Positions 9,501 to 18,786 of a stretch of DNA of 64,000 nt are shown here, in pieces. The position numbers and the translations under genes were made by a program. The stretch is taken from the NCBI RefSeq assembly GCF_018881505.1, contig NZ_JACVQC010000001.1, positions 913,927-977,926 on the forward strand. Direction: 5' to 3'. The notes under the pieces were generated by a model. It did no database searches. It saw only the letters and a program-made list of their open reading frames with translations, and was not told the origin of the DNA. This stretch comes from Polynucleobacter sp. UK-Mo-2m-Kol15 (GTDB lineage: Bacteria > Pseudomonadota > Gammaproteobacteria > Burkholderiales > Burkholderiaceae). The stretch's first letter is position 1. The number at the start of each line of letters is the position of its first letter.

Positions 9501-10514
9501 ATGAACATCCCAGCCAATACCTCCAAACACCCCCTTAAACCGAAGATTTTGGTCGCAAGGGCCATATTTCCAGAGGCACTAGCCAAATTAGAGGAATCCT
9601 ACGAGGTTCGCTCGAACCAGTCCGACAAAATATTGAGCCCAGCGGAGCTGAAAAATGCACTTTCAGAGGTGGCAGGGGCTTTGGTTGCTGGTAGTGAGAG
9701 GATTGATGCTGCTGCCCTTTCTCAGGCAAAAAATTTGAAAGTAGTGGCCAATATTTCGGTTGGCTATAACAACTTTGATGTTCCGGCGATTACTGCTGCT
9801 GGTGTTATGGCCACCAATACCCCTGATGTGCTTACGGATACAACCGCTGATTTTGGCTTTGCTTTGTTAATGGCAACTGCACGACGGATTACCGAGTCTG
9901 AACATTGGGTGAGGGCGGGTCAGTGGGATCAATGGTCAATCGTGAATAACCCCTTGGGTATGGATTTGCATCACAGTACCATTGGTATTATTGGTATGGG
10001 TCGCATTGGCCAAGGCATTGCTAAGCGTGCCTTAGGTTTCGGTATGAAAGTGATTTATCACAACCGCAGTCGTCTCTCTAGCGCAGATGAAAAAGCCTGT
10101 GGAGCTACTTATGCTTCTAAAGAGGAGTTGCTACGTACTGCCGATCATGTGGTATTGGTGCTACCTTACACCACTCAAAATCACCACATGATTGCTGCCG
10201 CAGAAATTGCGATGATGAAACCGACTGCAACCCTAGTCAATATTGCTCGCGGCGGCATTGTGGATGATCTTGCTTTGGCGCAAGCGTTGCAAAGTGGCAA
10301 GATCTTTGCGGCTGGCTTAGATGTTTTTGAAGGTGAGCCTCAAGTGCATCCAGAGTTGCTCAAGTGTAGCAATATTGTGTTGGCTCCGCACATTGCGAGT
10401 GCTACAGAAAAAACACGTAGAGCAATGGTGGATCTTGCAGTAGAAAATCTACGAGCAGCACTTGATGGAAAAAAACCGCCAAGCTTAATTAACGCTGAAG
10501 TATTTGGTGGCTAA
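9501..10514 (+). CDS. D-2-hydroxyacid dehydrogenase (glyoxylate/hydroxypyruvate reductase type)
   Basis: The 337-residue enzyme has the D-2-hydroxyacid dehydrogenase layout: SVGYNNFDVPAITAAGV, the NAD(P)-binding IGIIGMGRIGQGIAKRALGFGM at about residue 155, the catalytic Arg in NIARGGIVDD, the Glu in FEGEPQVHP and the His in LAPHIASAT. The Arg-Ser after the second strand (HNRSRLS) suggests NADPH preference, by analogy with glyoxylate/hydroxypyruvate reductases. A small hairpin (9472-9488, CCTCAA/TTGAGG) lies just before the start codon and covers the only weak GAGG ribosome binding site. It is divergent from fdxA. Confidence 0.88.
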   Translation: MNIPANTSKHPLKPKILVARAIFPEALAKLEESYEVRSNQSDKILSPAELKNALSEVAGALVAGSERIDAAALSQAKNLKVVANISVGYNNFDVPAITAAGVMATNTPDVLTDTTADFGFALLMATARRITESEHWVRAGQWDQWSIVNNPLGMDLHHSTIGIIGMGRIGQGIAKRALGFGMKVIYHNRSRLSSADEKACGATYASKEELLRTADHVVLVLPYTTQNHHMIAAAEIAMMKPTATLVNIARGGIVDDLALAQALQSGKIFAAGLDVFEGEPQVHPELLKCSNIVLAPHIASATEKTRRAMVDLAVENLRAALDGKKPPSLINAEVFGG

Positions 10515-10541
10515 TGGAATGATACGAAGTTGACTGATAAA

Positions 10542-10835
10542 TTAATCCGCTTCAACTTCTTCCGGAAGATCTCTCAGCGCAAGTTCAATTCCACCAAACT
10601 TGCCTGCTACCCAGTTGTAGACCTTGCAGGCAATCCATAGCAAAGCAAAGCCAAGTAAAGCATTGAGGATCAATGCAGAGAGAACCGTAAATCCAGGAAT
10701 GGCACCATCACGAATGAAGGCTACAAACAGGGCTAGTAACACGATTGGCACGGAGAAGCAGAGATAAACTAAAACTAAGGTTTTAGCGGTATGCATTGGG
10801 TCTACGAAGGCAATTTCTTTTTTGGTGAGTTTCAT
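10542..10835 (-). CDS. Small membrane protein of unknown function
   Basis: I do not recognise this family with certainty. The 97-residue protein (from ATG 10835; an in-frame ATG at 10844 adds three residues) has two hydrophobic segments, at about residues 17-40 and 47-70, a short charged loop between them and an acidic C-terminus (LRDLPEEVEAD). It lies directly downstream of moeA with an 11-bp gap and so is probably the last gene of the moaA-mobA-moeA operon. Nothing in the sequence ties it to molybdenum metabolism. Confidence 0.7.
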   Translation of the reverse strand: MKLTKKEIAFVDPMHTAKTLVLVYLCFSVPIVLLALFVAFIRDGAIPGFTVLSALILNALLGFALLWIACKVYNWVAGKFGGIELALRDLPEEVEAD

Positions 10836-10846
10836 GAGATGCAATT

Positions 10847-12169
10847 TTAAAGCAGTCCGTCGAAAAGCGCCACATCAACCCACTCACCAGCAGCTACATT
10901 TCCATGGTCGTGAGACAGGATGACAAAGCAATTTGCCTCACTCATCGATCGCAAAATTCCCGCTCCTTGGCTGCCGGTAAGTTTCACCGTAGGCTTTCCA
11001 TCTGGGCCGCGGCCCACAATTGCACGCTGAAATTCTGTTCTACCAGGTTTTTTCCGAATTGGTGCCTTGGCAATCGCTTGAGTCATTGGTGGCTCAGTTT
11101 GGCTTGCACCATTCAATTGCAATAAAGCGGAGCGTACAAATTGGTAGAAGGTCACCATCACCGCAACCGGATTGCCAGGCAGGCCAAAGAAGAGGGTTTT
11201 ATGGCTAGACCCCTCAACTTGCTTGAGCATGCCAAAGGCCATGGGGCGACCCGGCCGCATGGCAATTTTCCAAAATCCCACATCGCCAAGCTCTTGCATG
11301 ATTTGCTTAGTAAAGTCTGCTTCGCCGACAGAGACTCCACCAGAGGAAATCAAAACATCCGCTTTTGAGGCGGCATCCACGAAGGCGGCTTTAAGTGAAG
11401 TGGGATCGTCGCGGACAATCCCACAGTCAACGATCTCTACATTCAGACGATTGAGTAGGCCGGTCAGGCTATAGCGATTGCTGTCATAAATGCTACCCGC
11501 ATCAAGGGCTTGTTCTAAGGGTCGTAACTCATCTCCGGAAGAAAGGATGGCCACCTTCAGTTTGCGATGTACTGTGAGGTTGGCAATGCCCAGAGATGCG
11601 GCTAGACCAAGATCAGATGGTCGTAATAAGCGACCAGCCGTAATAGCGGCTTTGCCACTTTGTAAATCCTCGCCACGTAAGCGACGGTTATCTCCACGCC
11701 TCACTTGGTTTTGTTTGAACTCGACAACAGATTCATTTGCAGATTCAGTAAATTCTTGTGGGATGACGGTATCGCAGTCATTGGGCATGAGTGCACCAGT
11801 CATGATCTTGAGGCATTCACCCGAACCAATAGCGCCTTCATAAGGTTTGCCAGCATAGGCTGTGCCAACAATCTTTAAGGTGACTATCGTTTCGCTATTT
11901 CCCAGGCAATCACCATGAAAGGCAAAACCATCCATAGCGGAGTTATCGGCGGCAGGGACGTCGATCGGGGAGAGTAAGTCTTTCGCTAGAATGCGGTTGA
12001 TCGCTTGATCTAAAGTGACTGACTCAATATCACTTGCCTTATTGAGCTTACGAGACTCTTGAAGTAATTCATTAACTAGACCTGAGATAGCCTTGCGTGC
12101 GTCATCCACATGAAGAGATGCGGTTAGGAGAATAGGGCTATTTGGCGAGTGCTTGATTGAATCTGTCAT
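10847..12169 (-). CDS. moeA: Molybdopterin molybdenumtransferase MoeA
   Basis: MoeA inserts molybdate into adenylated molybdopterin, the final step of basic cofactor synthesis. The 440-residue protein shows SPIDVPAADNSAMDGFAF near residue 70, GDELRPLEQALDAGSIYDSNRYSL at about 220, SSGGVSVGEADF at about 280, and FGLPGNPVAVMVTFYQFVRSAL near 340, all MoeA landmarks. Its start codon overlaps the mobA stop codon (ATGA arrangement), which indicates translational coupling in the moaA-mobA-moeA operon. Confidence 0.95.
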   Translation of the reverse strand: MTDSIKHSPNSPILLTASLHVDDARKAISGLVNELLQESRKLNKASDIESVTLDQAINRILAKDLLSPIDVPAADNSAMDGFAFHGDCLGNSETIVTLKIVGTAYAGKPYEGAIGSGECLKIMTGALMPNDCDTVIPQEFTESANESVVEFKQNQVRRGDNRRLRGEDLQSGKAAITAGRLLRPSDLGLAASLGIANLTVHRKLKVAILSSGDELRPLEQALDAGSIYDSNRYSLTGLLNRLNVEIVDCGIVRDDPTSLKAAFVDAASKADVLISSGGVSVGEADFTKQIMQELGDVGFWKIAMRPGRPMAFGMLKQVEGSSHKTLFFGLPGNPVAVMVTFYQFVRSALLQLNGASQTEPPMTQAIAKAPIRKKPGRTEFQRAIVGRGPDGKPTVKLTGSQGAGILRSMSEANCFVILSHDHGNVAAGEWVDVALFDGLL

Positions 12170-12771
12170 AACGATACTTTTTCTAGGGCGGCCAACTCTT
12201 CTGGTGTATTTACATTAGCAAATGCTAGTGGGTTTTCAAAAACTACTGTGCCAGATCGCAATTCTTTAAACCAGTGATCAATCTTCAGATCTCCTTTACT
12301 TAAAAAGGTATCCAAAGAATCTTGTAAATCACTTTTCATTAAACAGAAAACAGGCTGAGACCAAACTTTGCCATCATCTTCTTTTGAGGAGGCAAAGACG
12401 AGCTCTAAATCGTTATTTTCCAGTTGAGATGCCATCTCTTTGGCAAGATCAACTGGCAATAAAGGTGAGTCGCAAGGTGACGTTAGTAAGTAGGGTGTTT
12501 TGCAATGCTGCAGTCCGACTGAGAATCCCGCTAATGGGCCGGAGAAATCTGGGGTTGAATCCATGAGTACTGGATACCCATAGTGTGAATACTTCGTAAT
12601 ACTGCGGTTAGCATTAATTAGAATCGTACTGACTTGTGGCCTGAGTCGGCTGATTGCAGATTCAATCATAGCTTTACCGTGAAAGGGGATTAAGCCCTTA
12701 TCAATGCCGCCCATTCTCTGCGCGCGGCCACCGGCCAAAATAAGTCCGGTTATGTGTTCTGAGGTAATCAT
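12166..12771 (-). CDS. mobA: Molybdenum cofactor guanylyltransferase MobA
   Basis: MobA joins GMP to molybdenum cofactor to make the dinucleotide form used by DMSO-reductase-family enzymes such as nitrate reductases. The 201-residue protein opens with the nucleotidyltransferase motif ITGLILAGGRAQRMGGIDKGLIPFHGKAMIE and has the metal-binding LTSPCDSPLLP near residue 95. Its start overlaps the moaA stop (TAATG) and its stop overlaps the moeA start, so all three genes are coupled. Its presence predicts at least one bis-MGD enzyme elsewhere in the genome. Confidence 0.94.
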   Translation of the reverse strand: MITSEHITGLILAGGRAQRMGGIDKGLIPFHGKAMIESAISRLRPQVSTILINANRSITKYSHYGYPVLMDSTPDFSGPLAGFSVGLQHCKTPYLLTSPCDSPLLPVDLAKEMASQLENNDLELVFASSKEDDGKVWSQPVFCLMKSDLQDSLDTFLSKGDLKIDHWFKELRSGTVVFENPLAFANVNTPEELAALEKVSL

Positions 12772-13883
12772 TAGCCGCCGATGTAAGACATCTCTACTTT
12801 TCGAGAAGAATTCGAGCCAATGGTATTAGATCCCCGAATCTCTGAATAGTGATCACTGCGTCCAGCCCATGTAGACATAATGGCATTGGCAATTTCTAAA
12901 TCAGATCTACCAGAACGCAATAGTGTTTTGAAATCAAAACCTTCGTTTGCAAACAGGCAAAGATAGAGTTGACCATCTGTAGAGATACGCGCGCGTGTGC
13001 ACTCATGACAGAAAGTTTGTGTGACGCTAGATATAAAACCAATTTCACCAGAGCCATCAAGATAGCGCCAGCGCTGAGCTACCTCACCAGGATAGTTAGC
13101 CTCCATAGGTTCTATTGGGAAGATGGCATTAATGCGATCGGCAACCTCTTGTGAGGGAAGTACTTGAGTCATATCCCAGCCATTAGAGCTACCCACATCC
13201 ATAAATTCAATAAAGCGCAACGTGACACCACTGCCTTTGAAGTGCTTAGCCATACCAATAATCTCTTGATCATTGGTACCCTTTTTTACAACCATATTCA
13301 CCTTGAGATTAGCAAAGCCTGCTTCTTTCGCTGCGGCGATCCCATCTAGTACATCCGCAACTGGAAAGTCGACATCATTCATTTTTTTGAAGATGTCATC
13401 ATTCAGACCATCAAGGCTAATGGTGAGGCGATGCAAGCCTGCGGCTTTTAACGAAACTGCCTTCTTACGCAAAATACTGCCATTCGTAGTCAAGGTCAGG
13501 TCAAGAGGCTGATCTGCTGTGGTGCGAATCTTCGCTAGCATCTCAATCAGCACTTCGAGGTTTTTGCGTAGTAAAGGCTCGCCACCAGTGAGGCGAATTT
13601 TTTCTACACCCAATGAAGCAAAGATAGTCGTTAAACGGGTGATTTCTTCAAAGCTGAGTAATTCATCATGAGATAGATAAGGATAATCTTTGTCGAAGAT
13701 TTCCTTAGGCATGCAATAGGTGCAGCGGAAGTTACATCGATCTGTGACAGAGATACGTAAATCACGAAGCGGACGCCCACGAGTATCTTGAGTTGAGGTA
13801 TTCATAGCCATGAGCTGTCCAGGAATGGACGGCTTGAGACCTTTACCCTCATCTAAACGTATAGGAATTACTTTTTCAACCAT
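12771..13883 (-). CDS. moaA: GTP 3',8-cyclase MoaA (radical SAM)
   Basis: MoaA rearranges GTP in the first step of molybdopterin synthesis together with MoaC. The 370-residue protein has the radical SAM motif CNFRCTYC at about residues 53-60, the [15 protein letters not shown] block ([11 protein letters not shown]), and the second cluster cysteines in FCHECTRAR and LCLF. It ends in SYIGG; the C-terminal Gly-Gly is required in characterised MoaA. An N-terminal extension of about 30 residues precedes the family core. It is the first gene of the moaA-mobA-moeA operon; I found no convincing molybdenum cofactor riboswitch in the 82-bp gap upstream. Confidence 0.95.
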   Translation of the reverse strand: MVEKVIPIRLDEGKGLKPSIPGQLMAMNTSTQDTRGRPLRDLRISVTDRCNFRCTYCMPKEIFDKDYPYLSHDELLSFEEITRLTTIFASLGVEKIRLTGGEPLLRKNLEVLIEMLAKIRTTADQPLDLTLTTNGSILRKKAVSLKAAGLHRLTISLDGLNDDIFKKMNDVDFPVADVLDGIAAAKEAGFANLKVNMVVKKGTNDQEIIGMAKHFKGSGVTLRFIEFMDVGSSNGWDMTQVLPSQEVADRINAIFPIEPMEANYPGEVAQRWRYLDGSGEIGFISSVTQTFCHECTRARISTDGQLYLCLFANEGFDFKTLLRSGRSDLEIANAIMSTWAGRSDHYSEIRGSNTIGSNSSRKVEMSYIGG

Positions 13884-13965
13884 GCCTAATTATGGCTGTG
13901 AAACGGTGTTTCTGCCAAACTGCCAAATATCCTTGTGAGATAAATAGCAGTCTGGAGAAATTGGA

Positions 13966-16605
13966 TTAAACCGTTTTTTCTTGGCCGCCGGTTTCAACTA
14001 AAACCATTGGACCATTTTGCAAGCTAACAGGTGCCTTTGGAGTTCTGCCTATTGGCAAAATTTCTGGCTCTGCTTTGATTTGCGATTGCACTTCTTGATG
14101 TTTACTAGCATCTGTTGCAACCCAGACCATGCCAGCAGACTGAACTACGCTATGCAATGGCGTTTCTTCGAGTGCTTGGAATGCAACCTTAGGTAGCTCA
14201 GGCATCGGTTTAACGATTATTTCAATTGCTGGAGCTACTGTGGCTACTGGAGTGACTACAGTAGCAGTGTGATCAGTGCGATTGCTTTGACGCGGAGCAC
14301 GTTGCTCTCTTGGCTCTCTAGGCGCGCGTGGTGCACGTGCTTTCACTTCGTTTGAAGCTATAGGTGTGACCGTATTTCCAAAGCTTTGAGTAATATTCTG
14401 AATTGGCATTGAGGCAGATGCTCCGGCCATTCCTACTGGGGGGCCAGAGAAAGAAGTTGCCACTGCAACAATAGAGGCAATAGCCTCATCACCAGCGGAC
14501 TCAGTGCGTTCACTTCGTTGACCTCGACTGCGACTGCGACGGTTGCGACCACGACCACGACGCTCTTCACCATCAGCACTCGGTGCTGCATCAGTGCCAG
14601 GGGCTGCCTCAGTAGCTGGAGTCACTGCAGCTTGATTTTCTGGCTTTGGATTTTGACTGTTCTGGTTGCGATTACCGTTGCGACCGCGACCATCTTGACG
14701 ACCTCTACCTGAACCCGCTTCGCGTGGAGCATTTGTACCTTCAGCACTTACTGCACCATCAGCTGGACGCTCAGCACGATCATTACGCTCGCCACGACGA
14801 CCACGATTACGATTGCTACCGTTACGATTATTTTGATTACGGCCTCGTGGTGCACTAGGGGTAGGCTTTGCTTCTGGTGCAGGCGCAGAAGAGAATAAAC
14901 TCTTAATGAATCCGAAGAATCCACCAGTACTAGCTGTTTCCAAGTTGACTTTTTCAGTGCGCGCAGGACGCGGCTGACTTACTGGTGCTGGTGCATTTGG
15001 TGTAATCCCTTTGACAGCAGCTTCAGGGCGAACTTTAACGTCTGCATCCTTTCGACTTACTGCAGTATCAGTTTCAAGTTCAGCTGCAGCTTCTTCAGCC
15101 ATCACGTAGCTGGCTTTTTGGTCATCAAGACGGGGATCGTCATGGCGTAAACGCTCGAGCTTGTAATGCGGTGTTTCTAAATGCTTATTTGGAATCATCA
15201 AGACGTTCACTTTGAAACGAGTCTCAATCTTGATGACTTCAGCGCGCTTCTCATTGAGTAAGAATGCAGCCACTTCGACTGGAACTTGGGAGTGAATAGC
15301 GGCTGTGTTTTCTTTCATTGCTTCTTCTTGAATGATGCGCAAGACTTGCAATGCAGAAGATTCGGTATCGCGAATATGACCAGTACCATTACAACGTGGG
15401 CAGGTTACGTGGCTACCTTCAGAAAGGGCAGGGCGTAAACGCTGGCGTGACATTTCCATCAAACCAAACTTAGAGATCTTACCCATCTGAACGCGAGCAC
15501 GGTCATGGCGTAGAGCATCGCGTAAGCGATTCTCTACATCTTTTTGTGCTTTGCTTGATTCCATATCAATGAAGTCAATCACGATCAAGCCACCTAAGTC
15601 ACGTAAACGTGCTTGACGAGCGATTTCATCAGCTGCTTCTAAGTTTGTGCGAGTGGCAGTCTCTTCAATGTCAGAGCCGCGGGTTGCGCGTGCAGAGTTG
15701 ACGTCTACTGAAACTAGGGCTTCAGTATGGTCAATCACAATCGCACCACCTGAAGGCAATGGCACTGTTCGTGAGTAAGCAGTTTCAATTTGATGCTCGA
15801 TTTGGAAGCGGGAGAACAATGGAACATCGTCCTGGTAACGTTTCACTCTCGGCAGGTTATCTGGCATCACTACTGACATAAATGCCGCAGCTTGCTCATA
15901 AATGTCATCCGTATCGATGAGGATCTCACCAATATCTGGCTGGAAATAATCACGAATCGCACGAATTACTAAGCTAGATTCGAGATAGATCAATAGTGGC
16001 GCTGAATTGCCCTTGGCCGCTTCATCAATCGCTGTCCACAACTGCATGAGATAGCTTAAATCCCATTGCAATTCGGTAGCGTCACGACCAATACCTGCTG
16101 TACGAGCAATGATGCTCATCCCATCTGGCACTTCTAACTGGGACATTGCTTCACGGAGCTCTTGACGGTCTTCACCTTCAATACGACGAGAAACACCACC
16201 TCCACGAGGATTGTTTGGCATCAATACTAAATAGCGACCCGCCAGGGAGATAAAAGAGGTCAGGGCGGCGCCTTTTTGGCCGCGCTCTTCTTTTTCTACC
16301 TGAACAATGATTTCTTGGCCTTCGCGTAAGGCATCTTTAATAGAAGCATTTCGGACATCAATACCTTCTTTAAAGTAGGTGCGGGCAACTTCTTTGAATG
16401 GCAAGAAGCCATGGCGTTCTTCACCGTAATTTACAAAGCAAGCTTCGAGCGAAGGCTCAATGCGGGTAATAACGCCTTTGTAAATATTGCCTTTGCGTTG
16501 TTCACGACCGGCAGCTTCGATATCGATATCGATGAGTTTTTGACCATCGACGATGGCAACTCGCAACTCTTCTTGTTGAGTTGCATTAAATAACATGCGT
16601 TTCAT
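13966..16605 (-). CDS. rne: Ribonuclease E
   Basis: RNase E is the main endoribonuclease for mRNA decay and rRNA/tRNA processing and the scaffold of the degradosome. The catalytic half covers about residues 1-510: an S1 domain (KGVITRIEPSLEACFVNYGEERHGFLPF), the catalytic Asp-containing block IDHTEALVSVDVNSARATRG, LGGLIVIDFIDM, and the zinc-link CPRCNGTGHIRD. The C-terminal region, from about residue 540, is low-complexity and rich in Arg, Asn, Gly, Pro and Ala (RGRNQNNRNGSNRNRGRRG and similar), as expected for the disordered RNA-binding scaffold. Total length is 879 residues. The start MKRMLFNATQQEELRVA matches the family. It is divergent from rluC, as in many proteobacteria, with a long leader. 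Confidence 0.96.
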   Translation of the reverse strand: MKRMLFNATQQEELRVAIVDGQKLIDIDIEAAGREQRKGNIYKGVITRIEPSLEACFVNYGEERHGFLPFKEVARTYFKEGIDVRNASIKDALREGQEIIVQVEKEERGQKGAALTSFISLAGRYLVLMPNNPRGGGVSRRIEGEDRQELREAMSQLEVPDGMSIIARTAGIGRDATELQWDLSYLMQLWTAIDEAAKGNSAPLLIYLESSLVIRAIRDYFQPDIGEILIDTDDIYEQAAAFMSVVMPDNLPRVKRYQDDVPLFSRFQIEHQIETAYSRTVPLPSGGAIVIDHTEALVSVDVNSARATRGSDIEETATRTNLEAADEIARQARLRDLGGLIVIDFIDMESSKAQKDVENRLRDALRHDRARVQMGKISKFGLMEMSRQRLRPALSEGSHVTCPRCNGTGHIRDTESSALQVLRIIQEEAMKENTAAIHSQVPVEVAAFLLNEKRAEVIKIETRFKVNVLMIPNKHLETPHYKLERLRHDDPRLDDQKASYVMAEEAAAELETDTAVSRKDADVKVRPEAAVKGITPNAPAPVSQPRPARTEKVNLETASTGGFFGFIKSLFSSAPAPEAKPTPSAPRGRNQNNRNGSNRNRGRRGERNDRAERPADGAVSAEGTNAPREAGSGRGRQDGRGRNGNRNQNSQNPKPENQAAVTPATEAAPGTDAAPSADGEERRGRGRNRRSRSRGQRSERTESAGDEAIASIVAVATSFSGPPVGMAGASASMPIQNITQSFGNTVTPIASNEVKARAPRAPREPREQRAPRQSNRTDHTATVVTPVATVAPAIEIIVKPMPELPKVAFQALEETPLHSVVQSAGMVWVATDASKHQEVQSQIKAEPEILPIGRTPKAPVSLQNGPMVLVETGGQEKTV

Positions 16606-16977
16606 AACACTCTCCTATTGGGAGTGCGTCGTTGCGCGCTGCGTTAGGGACAAGTTAGATACCGCTAGGGGCATAGCCCATTGGCGGCTTTGTAGTGTGG
16701 GTCAAACCAATCTAGGCATTTATTGCCTAGAACACCAGGTTCAATATTGTTAAACCGGCGCCACACTTGACGATCGCCGCAGAGACCTCCTTTAGGTCAT
16801 CTATGCAGGCGCGCGCCTGAAAACTGTCTTCTAATCGCGGGTCGCGGCATACGGCACACCAACCCTGCGCCTCATTACAACGGGGGAGGGGCAACCCCGG
16901 GAGTCTATTAAGGGCGACTCCAAGCTCCACGATTCAAACCTAAACCAGGTCATTCTCGGGCCAATAAATTGGCTAGA
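16606..16977 (-). promoter_or_regulatory. Long structured 5' leader of rne
   Basis: The roughly 370-nt stretch between the predicted rne promoter and the rne start carries no convincing gene but many inverted repeats. Examples on the minus strand are a 7-bp hairpin at 16712-16730 (CTAGGCA/TGCCTAG), a 14-bp self-complementary GC-rich block at 16806-16819, GACCT/AGGTC around an AAAGG loop near 16788-16802, and GACTCC/GGAGTC-type pairing near 16900-16922. In E. coli the rne leader (361 nt) mediates autoregulation by RNase E. A similar role here is inferred from position, length and structure; sequence similarity to the E. coli elements was not tested. Confidence 0.6.
16608..16626 (-). promoter_or_regulatory. 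Hairpin covering the rne ribosome binding site
   Basis: Two bases before the rne ATG, the minus strand reads CACTCCCAATAGGAGAGTG. It can form a 7-bp stem with one bulged A and an AATA tetraloop, and the AGGAG ribosome binding site is the 3' arm. Folding would hide the site from ribosomes. Confidence 0.6.
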
Positions 16978-16983
16978 GCGTTG

Positions 16984-16989
16984 ATTATA
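16984..16989 (-). promoter_or_regulatory. Consensus -10 box, probable rne promoter
   Basis: The minus strand has a perfect TATAAT here. A good -35 box at 16-18 bp is not obvious (TTGTCG is 14 bp away, CATTGT 16 bp). Transcription from it would give an rne leader of about 370 nt. Confidence 0.45.
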
Positions 16990-17065
16990 CGGCACATGTT
17001 GAACGACAATGGGGTATTGTTAAGTCCCTTGTCGACCCTCGTCGGGGTGGCAAGAGAGATAAATC

Positions 17066-18085
17066 ATGAAATCCGAACCCATATCTAAGCCTTTACAGGT
17101 AAAAACTAGCGCTCCGGCTGCCGTTCATCTTCAGACCATTGGCTCAGAGGAGGCTGGTCAGCGCCTAGATAATTACCTTTTGCGCTGGGCTAAAGGGGTT
17201 CCCAAAAGTCACGTTTATCGAATTATTCGTTCCGGAGAGGTCCGAGTAAATAAGAAAAGGGCTGAGCCGACTACCCGTTTGGTTGAGGGGGATATAGTCA
17301 GGGTTCCGCCGGTTCGTATTGCCGAGCCCGCCCAAATGGCGGCAGTCAATACTGCTCAAACCAAGTCTCGGGCTCAGGGATATTCCGACAAAATGCCCAT
17401 TTTGTTCGAGGATGAGGCTCTACTAATCGTGAATAAGCCCGCAGGTTTGGCAGTTCATGGAGGCTCAGGCATTGCCCTAGGTGTTATTGAGACTCTCCGT
17501 ATTACACGTCCGGAACTCAAATTTCTAGAATTGGTCCATCGTTTAGATCGAGATACTTCCGGTGTCTTGCTCTTGGCTAAAAAGCGTAGTGCTTTAGTAG
17601 AACTGCATCGGCAGATCCGCGAAGGGCAGACAGATAAGCGCTATTACTTGCTAGCTCATGGTGAAGTTGCGCAAGGTGCTGGCACGATGCAGTTGAAGTT
17701 TGCATTACATAAATACCTATTGGCTAATGGTGAGCGTCGTGTTCGTGTTGACCCGGATGGCCTACCAAGCCATACCGCTTTGCGTGTTACCAAAATAATG
17801 AAGCGTGGCGAAGTGGCTATTACCCTCGCCGAAGCCCAATTAAAAACCGGGCGTACTCACCAAATTCGTGTGCATCTCCAAAAATTAGGCCACTCGATTT
17901 TGGGTGACGATAAATATGGCTTTGAAGATCAAGATAAGATAGTGAAGTCCAAGCGTTTGTATCTGCATGCCCACTTGGCTGGCTTTACTCATCCCCGTTC
18001 TGGCGAGAAAATGCGTATTGAATCACCACTTCCAGCTGAATTTACCGCGATGATGAACACTTTTGAAGTGACTAAAAATGCCTGA
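17066..18085 (+). CDS. rluC: 23S rRNA pseudouridine synthase RluC
   Basis: RluC makes pseudouridines in the 23S rRNA (positions 955, 2504 and 2580 in E. coli). The 339-residue protein has an N-terminal S4 RNA-binding domain (GQRLDNYLLRWAKGVPKSHVYRIIRSGEVRVNKKRA, about residues 31-67). The RluA-family catalytic block FLELVHRLDRDTSGVLLLAKK follows, with the catalytic Asp at the HRLDRDTSG motif. Then come LKTGRTHQIRVHLQKLGHSILGD and an HAHLAGFTHPRSGE tail. It is divergent from rne and overlaps the next gene by 8 bp, suggesting coupled translation. Confidence 0.94.
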   Translation: MKSEPISKPLQVKTSAPAAVHLQTIGSEEAGQRLDNYLLRWAKGVPKSHVYRIIRSGEVRVNKKRAEPTTRLVEGDIVRVPPVRIAEPAQMAAVNTAQTKSRAQGYSDKMPILFEDEALLIVNKPAGLAVHGGSGIALGVIETLRITRPELKFLELVHRLDRDTSGVLLLAKKRSALVELHRQIREGQTDKRYYLLAHGEVAQGAGTMQLKFALHKYLLANGERRVRVDPDGLPSHTALRVTKIMKRGEVAITLAEAQLKTGRTHQIRVHLQKLGHSILGDDKYGFEDQDKIVKSKRLYLHAHLAGFTHPRSGEKMRIESPLPAEFTAMMNTFEVTKNA

Positions 18086-18782
18086 AGAGCAAAAACCCGA
18101 TAGACGTTACGACCTGATCGTGTGGGACTGGGATGGAACTATCATGGATTCCACGCCAACGATCGTGCACTGCATTCAGCAAGCTTGCCGTGATTTGGAT
18201 TTTAAGGTGCCGGATGATGCTTTAGCCAGCTCGGTTATTGGCTTAGGCATTCACGATTCACTCAGAAGAGCGGTACCGTGGATTGAGCCAGTCCATTTCC
18301 CCAAGTTAACAGAGCGTTTTCGTTATCACTACCTAGCTAAAGATCACGAGCTTGATTTGTTTCCGGGTATTCGTGAATTGCTACACAGCTTGCGTGAAGA
18401 GGGTTACTTATTAGGCGTTGCGACAGGTAAGTCACGCGTTGGATTGGATCGATCCTTAAGGCATCATCAGTTAGAGCAGATGTTCCATGAAACCCGCACT
18501 GCAGATGAGTCCTTCTCTAAGCCCCATCCTGGAATGCTCTTAGAGTTGTCAGATGTCATGCAAGTACCGATGCGCCGTATGTTGATGATTGGGGATACCA
18601 CCCATGATTTGGATATGGCAGCAAATGCAGGTGTGGATGCAGTAGCGGTAACGTATGGCGCACATCCCCCAAGTACTTTAAAAGAGGCGCCGTCACTTGC
18701 GCATGTGGATGATGTCTCGCAGTTAGGTAAATGGTTTAGCGACAATCTCACTATTAAAAACGAGTTAGTAATTAAGGATTAA
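18078..18782 (+). CDS. HAD-superfamily hydrolase, phosphoglycolate phosphatase-like
   Basis: This 234-residue protein is a haloacid-dehalogenase-type phosphatase. Motif I is WDWDGTIMDST (residues about 15-25, both Asp present), motif II is VATGKSR, and motif III/IV is KPHPGMLLEL followed by MLMIGDTTHDLDMAANAGV. The helical cap lies between motifs I and II. The nearest known type is the Gph/YbiV-like subfamily 1A, so a small phosphorylated metabolite is the likely substrate; the exact one cannot be assigned. It overlaps rluC and is followed by sppA after 4 bp. Confidence 0.88.
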   Translation: MPEEQKPDRRYDLIVWDWDGTIMDSTPTIVHCIQQACRDLDFKVPDDALASSVIGLGIHDSLRRAVPWIEPVHFPKLTERFRYHYLAKDHELDLFPGIRELLHSLREEGYLLGVATGKSRVGLDRSLRHHQLEQMFHETRTADESFSKPHPGMLLELSDVMQVPMRRMLMIGDTTHDLDMAANAGVDAVAVTYGAHPPSTLKEAPSLAHVDDVSQLGKWFSDNLTIKNELVIKD

Positions 18783-18786
18783 CAAG

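Noticed and set aside
13884..13965. Molybdenum cofactor riboswitch before moaA
   Set aside because: The 82-bp gap is too short for the known motif and no matching paired elements were seen.
14518..14858. Plus-strand frames with Thr/Asp-rich translation opposite rne
   Set aside because: They are mirror frames of the Arg/Asn/Gly-rich low-complexity tail of RNase E.
14240..14900. CRISPR or tandem repeat array
   Set aside because: The repetitive look comes from codons of the RNase E basic tail; there are no regular repeats and spacers.
16727..16930. 67-codon minus-strand frame in the rne leader
   Set aside because: It starts at a GTG without a clear site, shows no family motif and lies in a region full of inverted repeats; it is more likely a structured leader than a gene.
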